Positions 1 through 8,134 of a stretch of DNA of 64,000 bases are shown piece after piece. Location: contig NZ_AUED01000001.1 of the NCBI RefSeq assembly GCF_000425805.1, forward strand, positions 496,001-560,000, read 5' to 3'. Both the position numbers and the translations under genes were made by a program. The notes under the pieces are model-generated. The model saw only the letters and a list, made by a program, of their open reading frames with translations. It did not search any database and was not told the origin of the DNA. The stretch's first letter is position 1. Each line of letters starts with the position of its first letter. Source of the DNA: Pseudomonas vranovensis DSM 16006. GTDB lineage: Bacteria > Pseudomonadota > Gammaproteobacteria > Pseudomonadales > Pseudomonadaceae.

Positions 1-1329
1 GGCATCCCCATGGGCCACGAATTCACCTCGCTGGTGCTCGCCCTGCTGCAAGTCGGCGGTCATCCGTCCAAGGCCGGCGCGGAAGTCATCGAGCAGATCA
101 GCGCCCTCAAGGGTAAATTCAACTTTGAAACCTACTTCTCGCTGTCGTGCCAGAACTGCCCGGACGTGGTCCAGGCGCTGAACCTGATGGCAGTGCTCAA
201 CCCCAACGTGCGTCACGTTGCCATCGACGGTGCGTTGTTCCAGGCCGAAGTCGACTCGCGCAAGGTCATGGCCGTGCCGAGTGTCTACCTCAACGGTGAA
301 GTTTTCGGCCAGGGCCGCATGGGCCTGGAAGAGATACTCGCCAAGCTGGACACCAGCGCAGGTGAACGCCAGGCCGAGAAGATCAACGCCAAGGACGCCT
401 TTGACGTGCTGGTGGTCGGCGGTGGCCCGGCCGGCGCCGCAGCGGCCATTTATGCCGCGCGCAAAGGCATTCGCACCGGTGTTGCCGCGGAGCGCTTCGG
501 CGGCCAGGTGCTCGACACCATGGCCATCGAGAACTTCATCTCGGTGCAGGAAACCGAAGGCCCGAAACTGGCCATGGCGCTGGAAGAGCACGTCAAGCAG
601 TACGACGTCGACATCATGAACCTGCAGCGCGGTGAAGCGCTGATCCCGGCCACGGACGGCGGCCTGCATGAAGTACGCCTGGCCAGTGGCGCCTCGCTCA
701 AGGCCAAGGCCGTCATCCTGGCCACTGGTGCCCGCTGGCGCGAAATGAACGTGCCGGGTGAAAAAGAGTACCGCAGCCGTGGCGTTGCCTACTGCCCGCA
801 CTGCGACGGCCCCCTGTTCAAAGGCAAGCGCGTGGCGGTGATCGGTGGCGGAAACTCCGGTGTGGAAGCGGCCATCGACCTGGCCGGTATCGTCGCCCAC
901 GTGACCCTGATCGAGTTCGACAGCCAGTTGCGCGCCGACGCCGTGTTGCAACGCAAGCTGCACAGCCTGCCGAACGTCAAGGTCATTACCAGCGCCTTGA
1001 CCACCGAAGTGCTGGGCGACGGCGAGAAGGTCAACGGCCTGCGCTACAAAGACCGCAATAGCGATGAGCTGCATGACATCGCGCTGGAAGGCATCTTTGT
1101 ACAGATCGGCTTGCTGCCCAACACTGACTGGCTCAAGGGCACGCTGGAGCTGTCTCCGCGTGGCGAGATCATTGTTGATGCCCGTGGCCAGACCAACCTG
1201 CCGGGTGTGTTTGCCGCAGGTGATGTGACCACGGTGCCGTACAAGCAGATCGTGATTGCCGTGGGTGAGGGCGCCAAGGCTTCGCTGGCCGCCTTTGATC
1301 ACTTGATCCGGACGTCGGCTCCGGCTTGA
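1..1329 (+). CDS. ahpF: Alkyl hydroperoxide reductase subunit F (5' end outside window)
   Basis: Flavoprotein disulfide reductase that passes electrons from NADH through FAD and two redox disulfides to the peroxiredoxin AhpC, in the cytoplasm. About 442 codons are visible in frame 1 and the reading frame is open at base 1, so roughly 80 N-terminal residues lie outside (the family is about 520 aa). Seen in order: the N-terminal thioredoxin-fold redox pair CQNC near visible residue 50, an FAD-binding GGGPAG motif near 140, the central redox pair CPHC near 265, and an NAD-binding GGGNSG motif just after. The C-terminal AAGDV segment is typical of this reductase family. ahpC would be expected just upstream. 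The stop codon overlaps the 3' end of the convergent araC-type gene by 31 bp. Confidence 0.97.
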   Translation, partial: GIPMGHEFTSLVLALLQVGGHPSKAGAEVIEQISALKGKFNFETYFSLSCQNCPDVVQALNLMAVLNPNVRHVAIDGALFQAEVDSRKVMAVPSVYLNGEVFGQGRMGLEEILAKLDTSAGERQAEKINAKDAFDVLVVGGGPAGAAAAIYAARKGIRTGVAAERFGGQVLDTMAIENFISVQETEGPKLAMALEEHVKQYDVDIMNLQRGEALIPATDGGLHEVRLASGASLKAKAVILATGARWREMNVPGEKEYRSRGVAYCPHCDGPLFKGKRVAVIGGGNSGVEAAIDLAGIVAHVTLIEFDSQLRADAVLQRKLHSLPNVKVITSALTTEVLGDGEKVNGLRYKDRNSDELHDIALEGIFVQIGLLPNTDWLKGTLELSPRGEIIVDARGQTNLPGVFAAGDVTTVPYKQIVIAVGEGAKASLAAFDHLIRTSAPA

Positions 1330-2222
1330 GGATCCAGAACGCGGGGCAAGTCGAGACGTCGCAGCGCCGCTCCTTCGGGGGCGTGTTTGCCCCGCGGTGC
1401 TTTTGCCTGGCGATACTCCCCAGGTGTCACCCCATAGGCCTGCTTGAACTGCCGGTTGAGGTGGCTCTGGTCCGAAAACCCTAACGCAAACGCCACATTG
1501 AAGGGCAGGCAATCGTTCTTCAACAGTTCTCGCGCACGGCTCAAGCGACGTTGCTTGAGCCAGGCATGCGGCGGCAAGCCGGTGGCCTGGCGAAACACCC
1601 GGGCAAAATGAAACGGCGACAGGCTGACTGCTTCGGCCAGTTCCTGCAGCGAAGGCGGGTAGGCCAGGCGGCTGTCCATCAACTCTTTGGCCCGGGCCAC
1701 GGCGCACGGCTCATTGCCCGGTGTTCGCGGGCTGACCACGTGGGCGTGACGCTGCAGCAGCAACAACACCGCCTCGCGCCAGGCGGTTTGTTGTTCGAGG
1801 GCGCTGGCGCCATGCTCGGCAGAGCTGTGCAGCCAACTGAATGCCTTGGCCAGTTGCGGGTCGTGCAGCACGCTGGCCTGGAAGCCGGGCAGGCCGTCGC
1901 GCTTGATTTCCAATTCGTCGAGCACGCCGGTAATGCGCTCGCTGTCGGGATAAAAGCCGCGATAGCGCCAGCCTTGTTCATGGGCCTTGGCCCCGGTGTG
2001 CAACTCGTCCGGGTTGATCAGCACCATGCTGCCCACGGGGGCCAGGTGCTCGCTGCCACGGTGCCAGAAGCGCTGGGCACCGGACTCGATAATGGTAATT
2101 ACATACCCTTCATGCACATGGGGCGCAAAGCGCTGCTGGATGTACCGGGCGTGCAACAGCTCGATATCACCCAGCGCCGGGGCTTGCCAGAAGCGGGTCT
2201 GCTCTTGTGCTGCTGCGTTCAT
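1299..2222 (-). CDS. AraC-family transcriptional regulator
   Basis: DNA-binding regulator of 307 aa. The N-terminal half is a cupin-like AraC_binding sensor domain (it contains [16 protein letters not shown]); the C-terminal half has the two helix-turn-helix motifs of the AraC family, with [20 protein letters not shown] and [20 protein letters not shown]. The ATG at 2222 overlaps the azlD stop by 4 bp, so it is the last gene of an azlC-azlD-araC unit and probably controls it. The family normally ends just after the GVTPGEYR segment. Here about 25 extra residues follow, encoded by a REP palindrome that runs into the ahpF 3' end. The DNA-binding core is complete, so it is probably functional. 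Confidence 0.93.
   Translation of the reverse strand: MNAAAQEQTRFWQAPALGDIELLHARYIQQRFAPHVHEGYVITIIESGAQRFWHRGSEHLAPVGSMVLINPDELHTGAKAHEQGWRYRGFYPDSERITGVLDELEIKRDGLPGFQASVLHDPQLAKAFSWLHSSAEHGASALEQQTAWREAVLLLLQRHAHVVSPRTPGNEPCAVARAKELMDSRLAYPPSLQELAEAVSLSPFHFARVFRQATGLPPHAWLKQRRLSRARELLKNDCLPFNVAFALGFSDQSHLNRQFKQAYGVTPGEYRQAKAPRGKHAPEGAALRRLDLPRVLDPQAGADVRIK
1340..1396. repeat. REP-type palindrome inside araC 3' end
   Basis: Inverted arms CGCGGGGCAA (1340-1349) and TTGCCCCGCG (1387-1396) enclose a GTCGAGACGTCGCA segment. The same arms and a GTCGAnnCGTCGCA core recur near 38182-38255 and, in degraded form, at 50700-50735. It is a Pseudomonas extragenic palindrome which here has become coding for the C-terminal tail of the AraC-type protein. 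Confidence 0.8.
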
Positions 2223-2542
2223 GGAGTGCCGTTCAACCACCAGCGAATGACAAAGAAGAAAGCCATGCTCACCAGCATGCTGATCAAGGTGCTGCGGGTC
2301 AACAGTACCAGCACTACAGCCACCACCGAACCGAGCAGGTAGGGGTTGGCCAGGCTCAGGTCGAGCTGATGGCCGGGCAGGAAAATGATCGGTCCGCAAA
2401 TCGCCGTGAGCATGCCCGGTACGGCAAAGCCCAGAAACTGCCGCGCGTTGGAACTCAGGCGCAAAGGCAGGCGTGGTTCGAGAAAGGCATAGCGGTTGAG
2501 AAACACCAACAGGCCCATGCCGATAATCAAGGCAAAAATCAT
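2219..2542 (-). CDS. azlD: AzlD-type branched-chain amino acid exporter, small subunit
   Basis: Small integral membrane protein of 107 aa with about four hydrophobic segments (the first is MIFALIIGMGLLVFLN). It matches the AzlD half of the two-component AzlC/AzlD exporter of branched-chain amino acids and analogues. The start at 2542 overlaps the azlC stop (ATGA overlap), and the gene ends in a 4-bp overlap with araC, so the three are translationally coupled. Longer in-frame extensions upstream of 2542 read through the azlC coding sequence and are not supported. Confidence 0.92.
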   Translation of the reverse strand: MIFALIIGMGLLVFLNRYAFLEPRLPLRLSSNARQFLGFAVPGMLTAICGPIIFLPGHQLDLSLANPYLLGSVVAVVLVLLTRSTLISMLVSMAFFFVIRWWLNGTP

Positions 2543-3237
2543 GCGCGCACTCCACTGAATTTCTGGCAGATGAAGCCGGCGCTCATGCCCAGCAGGCCTG
2601 CGGCCACCAGGCCGGTTTCCCAGTGCCAGAAGCTGAACAGCACCGAGCTGAACAACGACACCGCGACACACACTACAGTGGGCAGGTTGCGCACCAGGGG
2701 CGCAATCAGGGCAACGAAGGTGGCGACGATGGAGAAGTCCAGGCCCAACTGGTCCAGGTGCGGAATATTCTGCCCCAGGATGATCCCGACCAGGGTGAAC
2801 AGGTTCCAGGCAATGTAGAACGTCAGGCCCACCCCCAGGGCATACCAGCGGTTGAACTGCTTCTGGTCGTACTGACTGGTGAGGGCGAAGAACTCATCGG
2901 TGAGCAAAAAACCCAGGCCCAGGCGCCAGCGCGTGGGCAGCCCCGACAACACTGGACGCATCGACAGCCCGTAGAGCAGGTGCTGGGACGTCAGCAGCAG
3001 GGTGGTCAAGAGGATCGAGAACAGGTTGGCCCCGCCCTTGATCATGCCGATGGCCACCAGCTGGGCCGCGCCGGCAAAGACAATGGCCGACAGCCCCTGG
3101 CCTTCCCACGGGGTCAGGTTGGCTTCGATGGCCATCGAGCCGGCCAACAAGCCCCAGGGAGCAACGGCGAGGGATAACGGCAGGATGGCAATGGCGCCCT
3201 GAATAAACGCTTGGCGGGCGAAGGGAGGATTGGACAT
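2539..3237 (-). CDS. azlC: AzlC-type branched-chain amino acid exporter, large subunit
   Basis: Polytopic inner-membrane permease of 232 aa, the large partner of AzlD. The N-terminal region (ILPLSLAVAPWGLLAGSMA) and the following membrane segment with FAGAAQLVAIGM are hallmarks of the AzlC family. It should export branched-chain amino acids or toxic analogues. I take the ATG at 3237 (MSNPPFARQA), where homology begins. An in-frame ATG at 3273 adds 12 residues, and neither has a clear ribosome-binding site. It is the first gene of azlC-azlD-araC. Confidence 0.92.
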   Translation of the reverse strand: MSNPPFARQAFIQGAIAILPLSLAVAPWGLLAGSMAIEANLTPWEGQGLSAIVFAGAAQLVAIGMIKGGANLFSILLTTLLLTSQHLLYGLSMRPVLSGLPTRWRLGLGFLLTDEFFALTSQYDQKQFNRWYALGVGLTFYIAWNLFTLVGIILGQNIPHLDQLGLDFSIVATFVALIAPLVRNLPTVVCVAVSLFSSVLFSFWHWETGLVAAGLLGMSAGFICQKFSGVRA

Positions 3238-3341
3238 GGAAATCTGCGGCAGCTGAACAAGGATGTACAGCATGCCAGAGCGGCAGGCGGGTGACTTGAA
3301 CGATCTTGCTGTGCGCGGTCACCCGCGCATGCGGCGGGGTG

Positions 3342-4034
3342 TCAGTGGTGGCGGCTGAGCAACTGCTGTTGGGCGGCAAAGCAACCGTTGAGGTCCACCG
3401 CCTTCTGCCAGTAGACCTGGCGTTGCCCCGGGTAGAGGTTGCCCTGCAAGCGATAGATTTCAGCCTGATAGTCACGCTGGCGCCCCCACTGCATGGCCAG
3501 CCCCTGAGGCTGCTGGCGGTTGCACTGCAGGCGTTCGGCCGGCTGCGGGTAGTAGGAAGCGTAGCGGGGGGCCAGGGCGGGGATTTTTTCAAGGTCCCTG
3601 GCAAAGGCGCTGCTCTGGCTGTAGTCGGTACACCAGGTCTCGATCCCCAGTGCGGCTGGCGCAAAGCCCTGGGCAAGGCTGTCTTGCAGCAGAGGACAGG
3701 CCGCCTCGGGAATCTGGCTGGCGGGGAGGTAGGTCATGTAGTAGAGCGCCAACCGGTAGCGGGCCACGGGATGGTCGCGCTCGACAGCTTTTTTCAGCAG
3801 GCTCACCGCCGGCGCAAGGGTGCGCCCCAGCGCCTGGCCTTGCTGGGCCAGGTCCTGGTCGGTGGTGCTGGCCTTGAGACTGAAGCCGCTGCTCTGGGCT
3901 TCAGCCTGCTCCAGAAAGGTCAGGGCCTGGCGGTACAAGAGGTCGGCATGCGGGTCGATGGGCGAATCGTCAGCCAGGGCGCAGGCAGGAGCCATCACCA
4001 GGATCAGGCCGCGCAGAACCTGCGCGCGTATCAC
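3342..4034 (-). CDS. Secreted Sel1/TPR-like repeat protein, function unknown
   Basis: A protein of about 230 aa with a signal peptide (VLRGLILVMAPACALA, cleavage after ALA), so periplasmic or exported. The middle holds Sel1-like helical repeats (AVSLLKKAVERDHPVARYRL, then ALYYMTYLPASQIPEAACPL), a fold used for protein-protein contacts. Cysteines are spread through the second half. I chose the GTG at 4034 because an AAGG ribosome-binding site lies at the right distance and the signal peptide then starts at residue 1. ATG 4073 and TTG 4109 are in-frame alternatives. No operon partner is evident, and the exact function cannot be named. Confidence 0.75.
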   Translation of the reverse strand: MIRAQVLRGLILVMAPACALADDSPIDPHADLLYRQALTFLEQAEAQSSGFSLKASTTDQDLAQQGQALGRTLAPAVSLLKKAVERDHPVARYRLALYYMTYLPASQIPEAACPLLQDSLAQGFAPAALGIETWCTDYSQSSAFARDLEKIPALAPRYASYYPQPAERLQCNRQQPQGLAMQWGRQRDYQAEIYRLQGNLYPGQRQVYWQKAVDLNGCFAAQQQLLSRHH

Positions 4035-4198
4035 GGTGAGGCCTTTTTGAAGCAGGTGCTGGCGGCTGTGCATGAATAATTGGGTACGGCTGTGAAGTTC
4101 AGGGTTCAATCCGACTGTCCATAGTGTGGTTCGAAGGGGCCTGGGTGTTCGGTGTTCATTCTAACCGTACCAGGACCGCAGTCCAAACCCGCACCGGA

Positions 4199-4816
4199 TC
4201 AGGAGCGGAGCGCATCAAGATTGTAGAACAGCCCCGCCACGGCGATCACCAGCAGCAACCCACCGCTGGTCAGGCGGATCAGGTGGTGATGGCGGGAGGC
4301 AATCAGTCGCTGTGTCATGAAAATATAAAGGCCCAGTATCGCCACATCGATCACCACCCACACCAGGGAAAGTAGTAACAGGCTGTGACCTGCATGGGTA
4401 CTCACCTGAATGAACTGTGGGAAAAAGGCCACAAAGAACAGGATGTCCTTGGGGTTTGACAGGCCGACGGCAAACCCTTGCCACCAGCCACCCCGGGCAC
4501 CACGAGTAGCGGGTCGGGCAGCGTCGTCCTGGCGACCCTGGCGCAGGCTGCCCATCGCCAGGTAGGCGATGAACAGGCAGCCCACCAGGCTCAAGGCCGC
4601 AAGCCACCGCGGGTCGACTACCACGCTGGTGAGTATTACCGCGGCCGCCACGGCGATCAGCACCAGGGATGCACCGTTGGTGCCCAGCGCCGTGGCCACG
4701 GCCTGGCGCCGACCGGCGCGGGCGGCTGTGTCGACAACCAGCGCCACCACCGGGCCGGGGGTGGCAATCAACAGCAGGACGGTCAGGGCATAGGACAGCA
4801 GCAAAGTGATGTTCAT
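4199..4816 (-). CDS. LysE/RhtB-family amino acid exporter
   Basis: Inner-membrane exporter of 205 aa with about six hydrophobic segments. The first helix carries the family signature PGPVVALVVDTAARAGRR, and the GFAVGLSNPKDILFFVAFFP segment is the conserved mid-region of RhtB/LysE transporters. It likely exports an amino acid; the substrate cannot be told from sequence. The start at 4816 (MNITLLLS) fits the first membrane helix. An upstream in-frame ATG at 4861 would add a non-hydrophobic leader. It is divergent from the LysR gene at 4928, its probable regulator, with 111 bp between. Confidence 0.9.
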   Translation of the reverse strand: MNITLLLSYALTVLLLIATPGPVVALVVDTAARAGRRQAVATALGTNGASLVLIAVAAAVILTSVVVDPRWLAALSLVGCLFIAYLAMGSLRQGRQDDAARPATRGARGGWWQGFAVGLSNPKDILFFVAFFPQFIQVSTHAGHSLLLLSLVWVVIDVAILGLYIFMTQRLIASRHHHLIRLTSGGLLLVIAVAGLFYNLDALRS

Positions 4817-4927
4817 CGGCAGGCTCGGGCGGTAAAGGGTTGGCGGTATTTTCGGCAGCACCCTGACCCTTGTAAAACGCCTGTTACTATGGCTTTCTAT
4901 TAGTTTTACTCATGCTTGAATTCGACC

Positions 4928-5848
4928 ATGTCTGAACGCATCCCCGCCCTCCAGGCATTGCGGGCCTTCGAGGTGGCTGCCCGCTATGGCTCCTTCACCC
5001 GCGCCGCCCAGGAACTGGCACTGACCCAAGGTGCTGTCAGCCACCACATCAAGACCCTCGAAAGTCTGTACGACTGCGCTCTCTTCCAGCGGCGCGGGCC
5101 CCGGCTGACGCTGACCGAGCCCGGGCGGCTGCTCGCCCAGGAGCTCAAGGTCGGGTTCAAGATCATTGAAAACGCTTGCGGGCTGTTGAGGAAAGACCGC
5201 AGCGGTATTCGTCTGAAGGCACCTTCGACCCTCACGGTGCGTTGGCTGCTCAAGGCCCTCGACCAGTATCGCGAGCAGGCGCCGCACAGTCGGGTGCAGT
5301 TATCGAGCGTCTGGATGGATATCGACCGTGTCGACTTCTACAGCGAACCCTTTGAGGCCGCGATCCTGCTGGCCGATGGGCGTTTTGCCGCCGAGGTCGA
5401 CAGCCTCAGACTGTTCGATGAGTGGCTGGTACCGGTGTGCAGCCCGGATCACTGCGCCGCCAGTGCCCGCGCGCTGTCTGAACTGGACCCCAGCCAATTG
5501 CTTCATCCCTCGCCAGACCGCCGCGACTGGCGGCGCTGGCTCACCCGCTTGGGGGCGCTGCAGCTGGCGATCGACCGTGGGCAAGTGTTCGACACCCTTG
5601 ATCAGGGCATGTCCGCTGCCCAGCAAGGCGCAGGTGTTGCCGTCGCCGACCTGCTACTGGCCCAGGTCGAGCTCGAGGGCGGTCGGCTGGTGACGCCGTT
5701 CCCACAGGCTGTGGCGACCGGCGAGGGTTATTACCTGACATGGCTCAGGTCCAGTCCCCAGGCCCGGCAGGTGCGGGCGCTGGGTGAGTTCCTGCTGAAA
5801 AGCGCACCGCAGCTGCCGCAGCAGGGCATTGATTATTTATATGACTAA
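4928..5848 (+). CDS. LysR-family regulator, GcvA-like
   Basis: LysR-type DNA-binding protein of 306 aa. The N-terminal winged HTH reads ALRAFEVAARYGSFTRAAQE followed by ALTQGAVSHHIKTLES, as in the GcvA/AmpR subgroup. The remainder is the periplasmic-binding-protein-like effector domain. It faces the LysE exporter gene, the usual arrangement for a regulator controlling an amino-acid exporter. I use ATG 4928; a TTG at 4916 adds four residues. Its stop overlaps the stop of the convergent LysR gene by 4 bp. Confidence 0.92.
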   Translation: MSERIPALQALRAFEVAARYGSFTRAAQELALTQGAVSHHIKTLESLYDCALFQRRGPRLTLTEPGRLLAQELKVGFKIIENACGLLRKDRSGIRLKAPSTLTVRWLLKALDQYREQAPHSRVQLSSVWMDIDRVDFYSEPFEAAILLADGRFAAEVDSLRLFDEWLVPVCSPDHCAASARALSELDPSQLLHPSPDRRDWRRWLTRLGALQLAIDRGQVFDTLDQGMSAAQQGAGVAVADLLLAQVELEGGRLVTPFPQAVATGEGYYLTWLRSSPQARQVRALGEFLLKSAPQLPQQGIDYLYD

Positions 5849-6765
5849 TAGTCGGGCCCGCTCCCACAGGCCGGTTCGGTAAATAGCCGCTCACTCATGA
5901 AGTCGATGAACACTCGCAAGCGCGACGGCATCTGCCGCCCCGACGGCCACAGCAAGTAGAAACTGCCGCGCCGCTCCATGAAGTCGTCCAGCACCGTAGT
6001 CAGTTCTCCCTTGGCCAGTTGCTGGCGTACGGTGAAATCCGGCAGGCAGGTGATGCCGCGATCACGCATGGCAAAGCACACGCGCGTCTCGACATGGTTG
6101 CAGACCATCGACACCGGAATTTCGTACTCGCGTCCCGGCTGCTCGCTGCGCAGTGGCCAGCGCTCAAGCTTGCCGCTGCTGGGGAAGCGGTAATGCAGGC
6201 AGGTGTGACCGGCCAGATCGTCAGGGTGACGCGGCATGCCGCAGCGTTGGAAGTAGCCAGGGGAGCCCACCAGCAAGTGGTGGAAGTGGCCGAGGAATTT
6301 CGCGTTCAGGCGTGAGTCCGACGGCGTACCGCCGCGCATTACCACATCGAACCCTTCACCGATGATGTCGACCATGCGGTCGCTGAAATCGAGGTCCAAT
6401 TCGACCTGCGGGTACAGCGCCATGAACTCGCTCAAGGCCGGCATTACCAGCGCAGTGACCTGGGGCAGGCTGACGCGCAGGCGCCCGCGCGGGGTTTCCG
6501 TCGATTGCGACAGTTCAAGTTCGGTGGCCTCGATCTCGGCCAGGATGCGCCGGCTGCGCTCCAGAAACACCGTGCCTTCGGCGGTGAGGGTGATGCTGCG
6601 GGTGCTGCGGTGAAACAGCCGCACACCCAGGCGGGCTTCCAGGCGCGCGACTCGCTTGCCAATGGCCGAGGCACTGACACCAAGCGATTGCGCCGCAGCG
6701 ACAAAACTGCGGGTTTCGGCTACCCGTACGAACACCACGAAACCGTTGAGACTGTCCACGGGCAA
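5845..6765 (-). CDS. LysR-family regulator of the adjacent MFS pump
   Basis: LysR-type regulator of 306 aa from the large CrgA/AaeR-like subgroup: FVRVAETRSFVAAAQSLGVS followed by ASAIGKRVARLEARLGVRLF is the winged HTH, and a LysR substrate-binding domain follows. It is divergent from the MFS gene at 6873, with 107 bp between that contain a short GGACA-TCAG-TGTCC inverted repeat (6776-6789), a candidate operator. It probably controls that pump. The effector is unknown. Confidence 0.92.
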   Translation of the reverse strand: MPVDSLNGFVVFVRVAETRSFVAAAQSLGVSASAIGKRVARLEARLGVRLFHRSTRSITLTAEGTVFLERSRRILAEIEATELELSQSTETPRGRLRVSLPQVTALVMPALSEFMALYPQVELDLDFSDRMVDIIGEGFDVVMRGGTPSDSRLNAKFLGHFHHLLVGSPGYFQRCGMPRHPDDLAGHTCLHYRFPSSGKLERWPLRSEQPGREYEIPVSMVCNHVETRVCFAMRDRGITCLPDFTVRQQLAKGELTTVLDDFMERRGSFYLLWPSGRQMPSRLRVFIDFMSERLFTEPACGSGPDY

Positions 6766-6775
6766 CTCCTATTAC

Positions 6776-6789
6776 GGACATCAGTGTCC
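6776..6789. promoter_or_regulatory. Candidate LysR operator between LysR and MFS genes
   Basis: Inverted repeat GGACA-4-TGTCC in the 107-bp divergent intergenic region; a second, weaker GTAC-6-GTAC repeat lies just to its right. Position and symmetry fit a LysR site, but this is inferred from sequence only. Confidence 0.35.
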
Positions 6790-6872
6790 TGGATGTACGG
6801 AATAGTACCCGTCTTTTTCCGTAGTGGCCGCAGCCAGTAAGGTTCGCCTGTCTTTCAAACAGGAGTTCCACC

Positions 6873-8093
6873 ATGACTCAGATGAGTTGCAGCGCTGCTG
6901 CCCAGACCACCCCCGAGGAGGCCAGCGAACAGCCTTTTCCGCTCAGCGGTTTGCTGGCGCTGGCAATGACCGGCTTCATTGCCATTCTCAGCGAGACCCT
7001 GCCCGCCGGGTTGCTCGGGCAGATTTCGGCGGGCATGCACATCAGCGAAGCCATGAGCGGGCAATTGGTCACGGTGTACGCGCTGGGCTCCTTGCTCACG
7101 GCCATTCCACTGGTGACCCTGACCCAGGGCTGGCGCCGGCGCCCGGTGTTGCTACTGGCGATTGTCGGTTTCCTGCTGTTCAACACCCTGACCGCCGTGT
7201 CGCAGTCTTACCTGCTGACCCTGTTCGCACGCTTCATGACCGGGGTCGCGGCAGGCCTTGCCTGGGGCGTGATTGCAGGGCATGCACGGCGCATGGTCAG
7301 CCCGGTCCTGCAAGGCAGGGCCATGGCCGTGGCGATGATCGGGGCACCGGTGGCGTTGTCGCTGGGCGTGCCGGTCGGTACCTGGCTGGGCGAGTGGGTG
7401 GGTTGGCGGGCGACCTTTGCCTGGGTCTCGCTGTCGAGCGTGTTGCTGATCGTCTGGGTGCTGTACAAGGTGCCGGACTTCGACGGGCACGCGCCGGGCC
7501 AGCGCCCGGGAATCGCCCAGGTGCTGCGCACGCCGGGGGTGGTGGCCGTGCTGTTGGTAATCCTCACCTGGGTGCTGGCCCACAACGTGCTGTACACCTA
7601 CATCGTGCCGTTTCTGGCGGCGGCGAACATGGCCGCCAGCACCGGGCTGGTGTTGTTGACGTTCGGTATCGCCGCCCTGGCCGGCATTGCCCTCGTAGGC
7701 GCCTGGATCGACCGGCACTTGCGCACCATGGTCGTGCTCAGCCTCGCAGGCTTTGGTGCCGTGGCGCTGGTGCTTGGCTTTGCCGGCCAGTCGCCGACGC
7801 TGGTGTTTTTCAGCGTGGCGGTTTGGGGCCTGACCTACGGCGGTGCGCCGACTCTCTTGCAGACGGCCAGCGCCGACGCCGCCGGGGAGGGCGCTGATGT
7901 GGCGCAGTCAATGATTGTCACCGTGTGGAACCTGGCCATAGCCGCCGGCGGCTTGCTGGGTGGTGTACTGCTGACCCAGTGGGGCGTCGGCAGTTTCGCC
8001 TGGGTGTTGCTCGCCTTGATTGGCGCTGCGTTGCTGATTGCCGGGCAATCCCGTCGCCATGGCTTTACACCGGGCGCCCGGGTGGCGGGCTAG
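6873..8093 (+). CDS. MFS transporter, DHA1 (SotB/AraJ-like) efflux family
   Basis: Twelve-helix inner-membrane secondary transporter of 406 aa. The N-terminus is cytoplasmic, followed by SGLLALAMTGFIAILSETLP, and the loop 2-3 motif has TQGWRRRPVLLLA, typical of the DHA1 sugar/drug efflux group (AraJ, SotB, YdeA). It probably exports a sugar or small toxic compound by proton antiport. A GGAG ribosome-binding site lies 8 bp before the ATG. The divergent LysR gene is the likely regulator. Confidence 0.9.
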   Translation: MTQMSCSAAAQTTPEEASEQPFPLSGLLALAMTGFIAILSETLPAGLLGQISAGMHISEAMSGQLVTVYALGSLLTAIPLVTLTQGWRRRPVLLLAIVGFLLFNTLTAVSQSYLLTLFARFMTGVAAGLAWGVIAGHARRMVSPVLQGRAMAVAMIGAPVALSLGVPVGTWLGEWVGWRATFAWVSLSSVLLIVWVLYKVPDFDGHAPGQRPGIAQVLRTPGVVAVLLVILTWVLAHNVLYTYIVPFLAAANMAASTGLVLLTFGIAALAGIALVGAWIDRHLRTMVVLSLAGFGAVALVLGFAGQSPTLVFFSVAVWGLTYGGAPTLLQTASADAAGEGADVAQSMIVTVWNLAIAAGGLLGGVLLTQWGVGSFAWVLLALIGAALLIAGQSRRHGFTPGARVAG

Positions 8094-8134
8094 GGTAGAA
8101 TCACTCCCTATCCAGCGGTATTGAGGTTGCAGCG

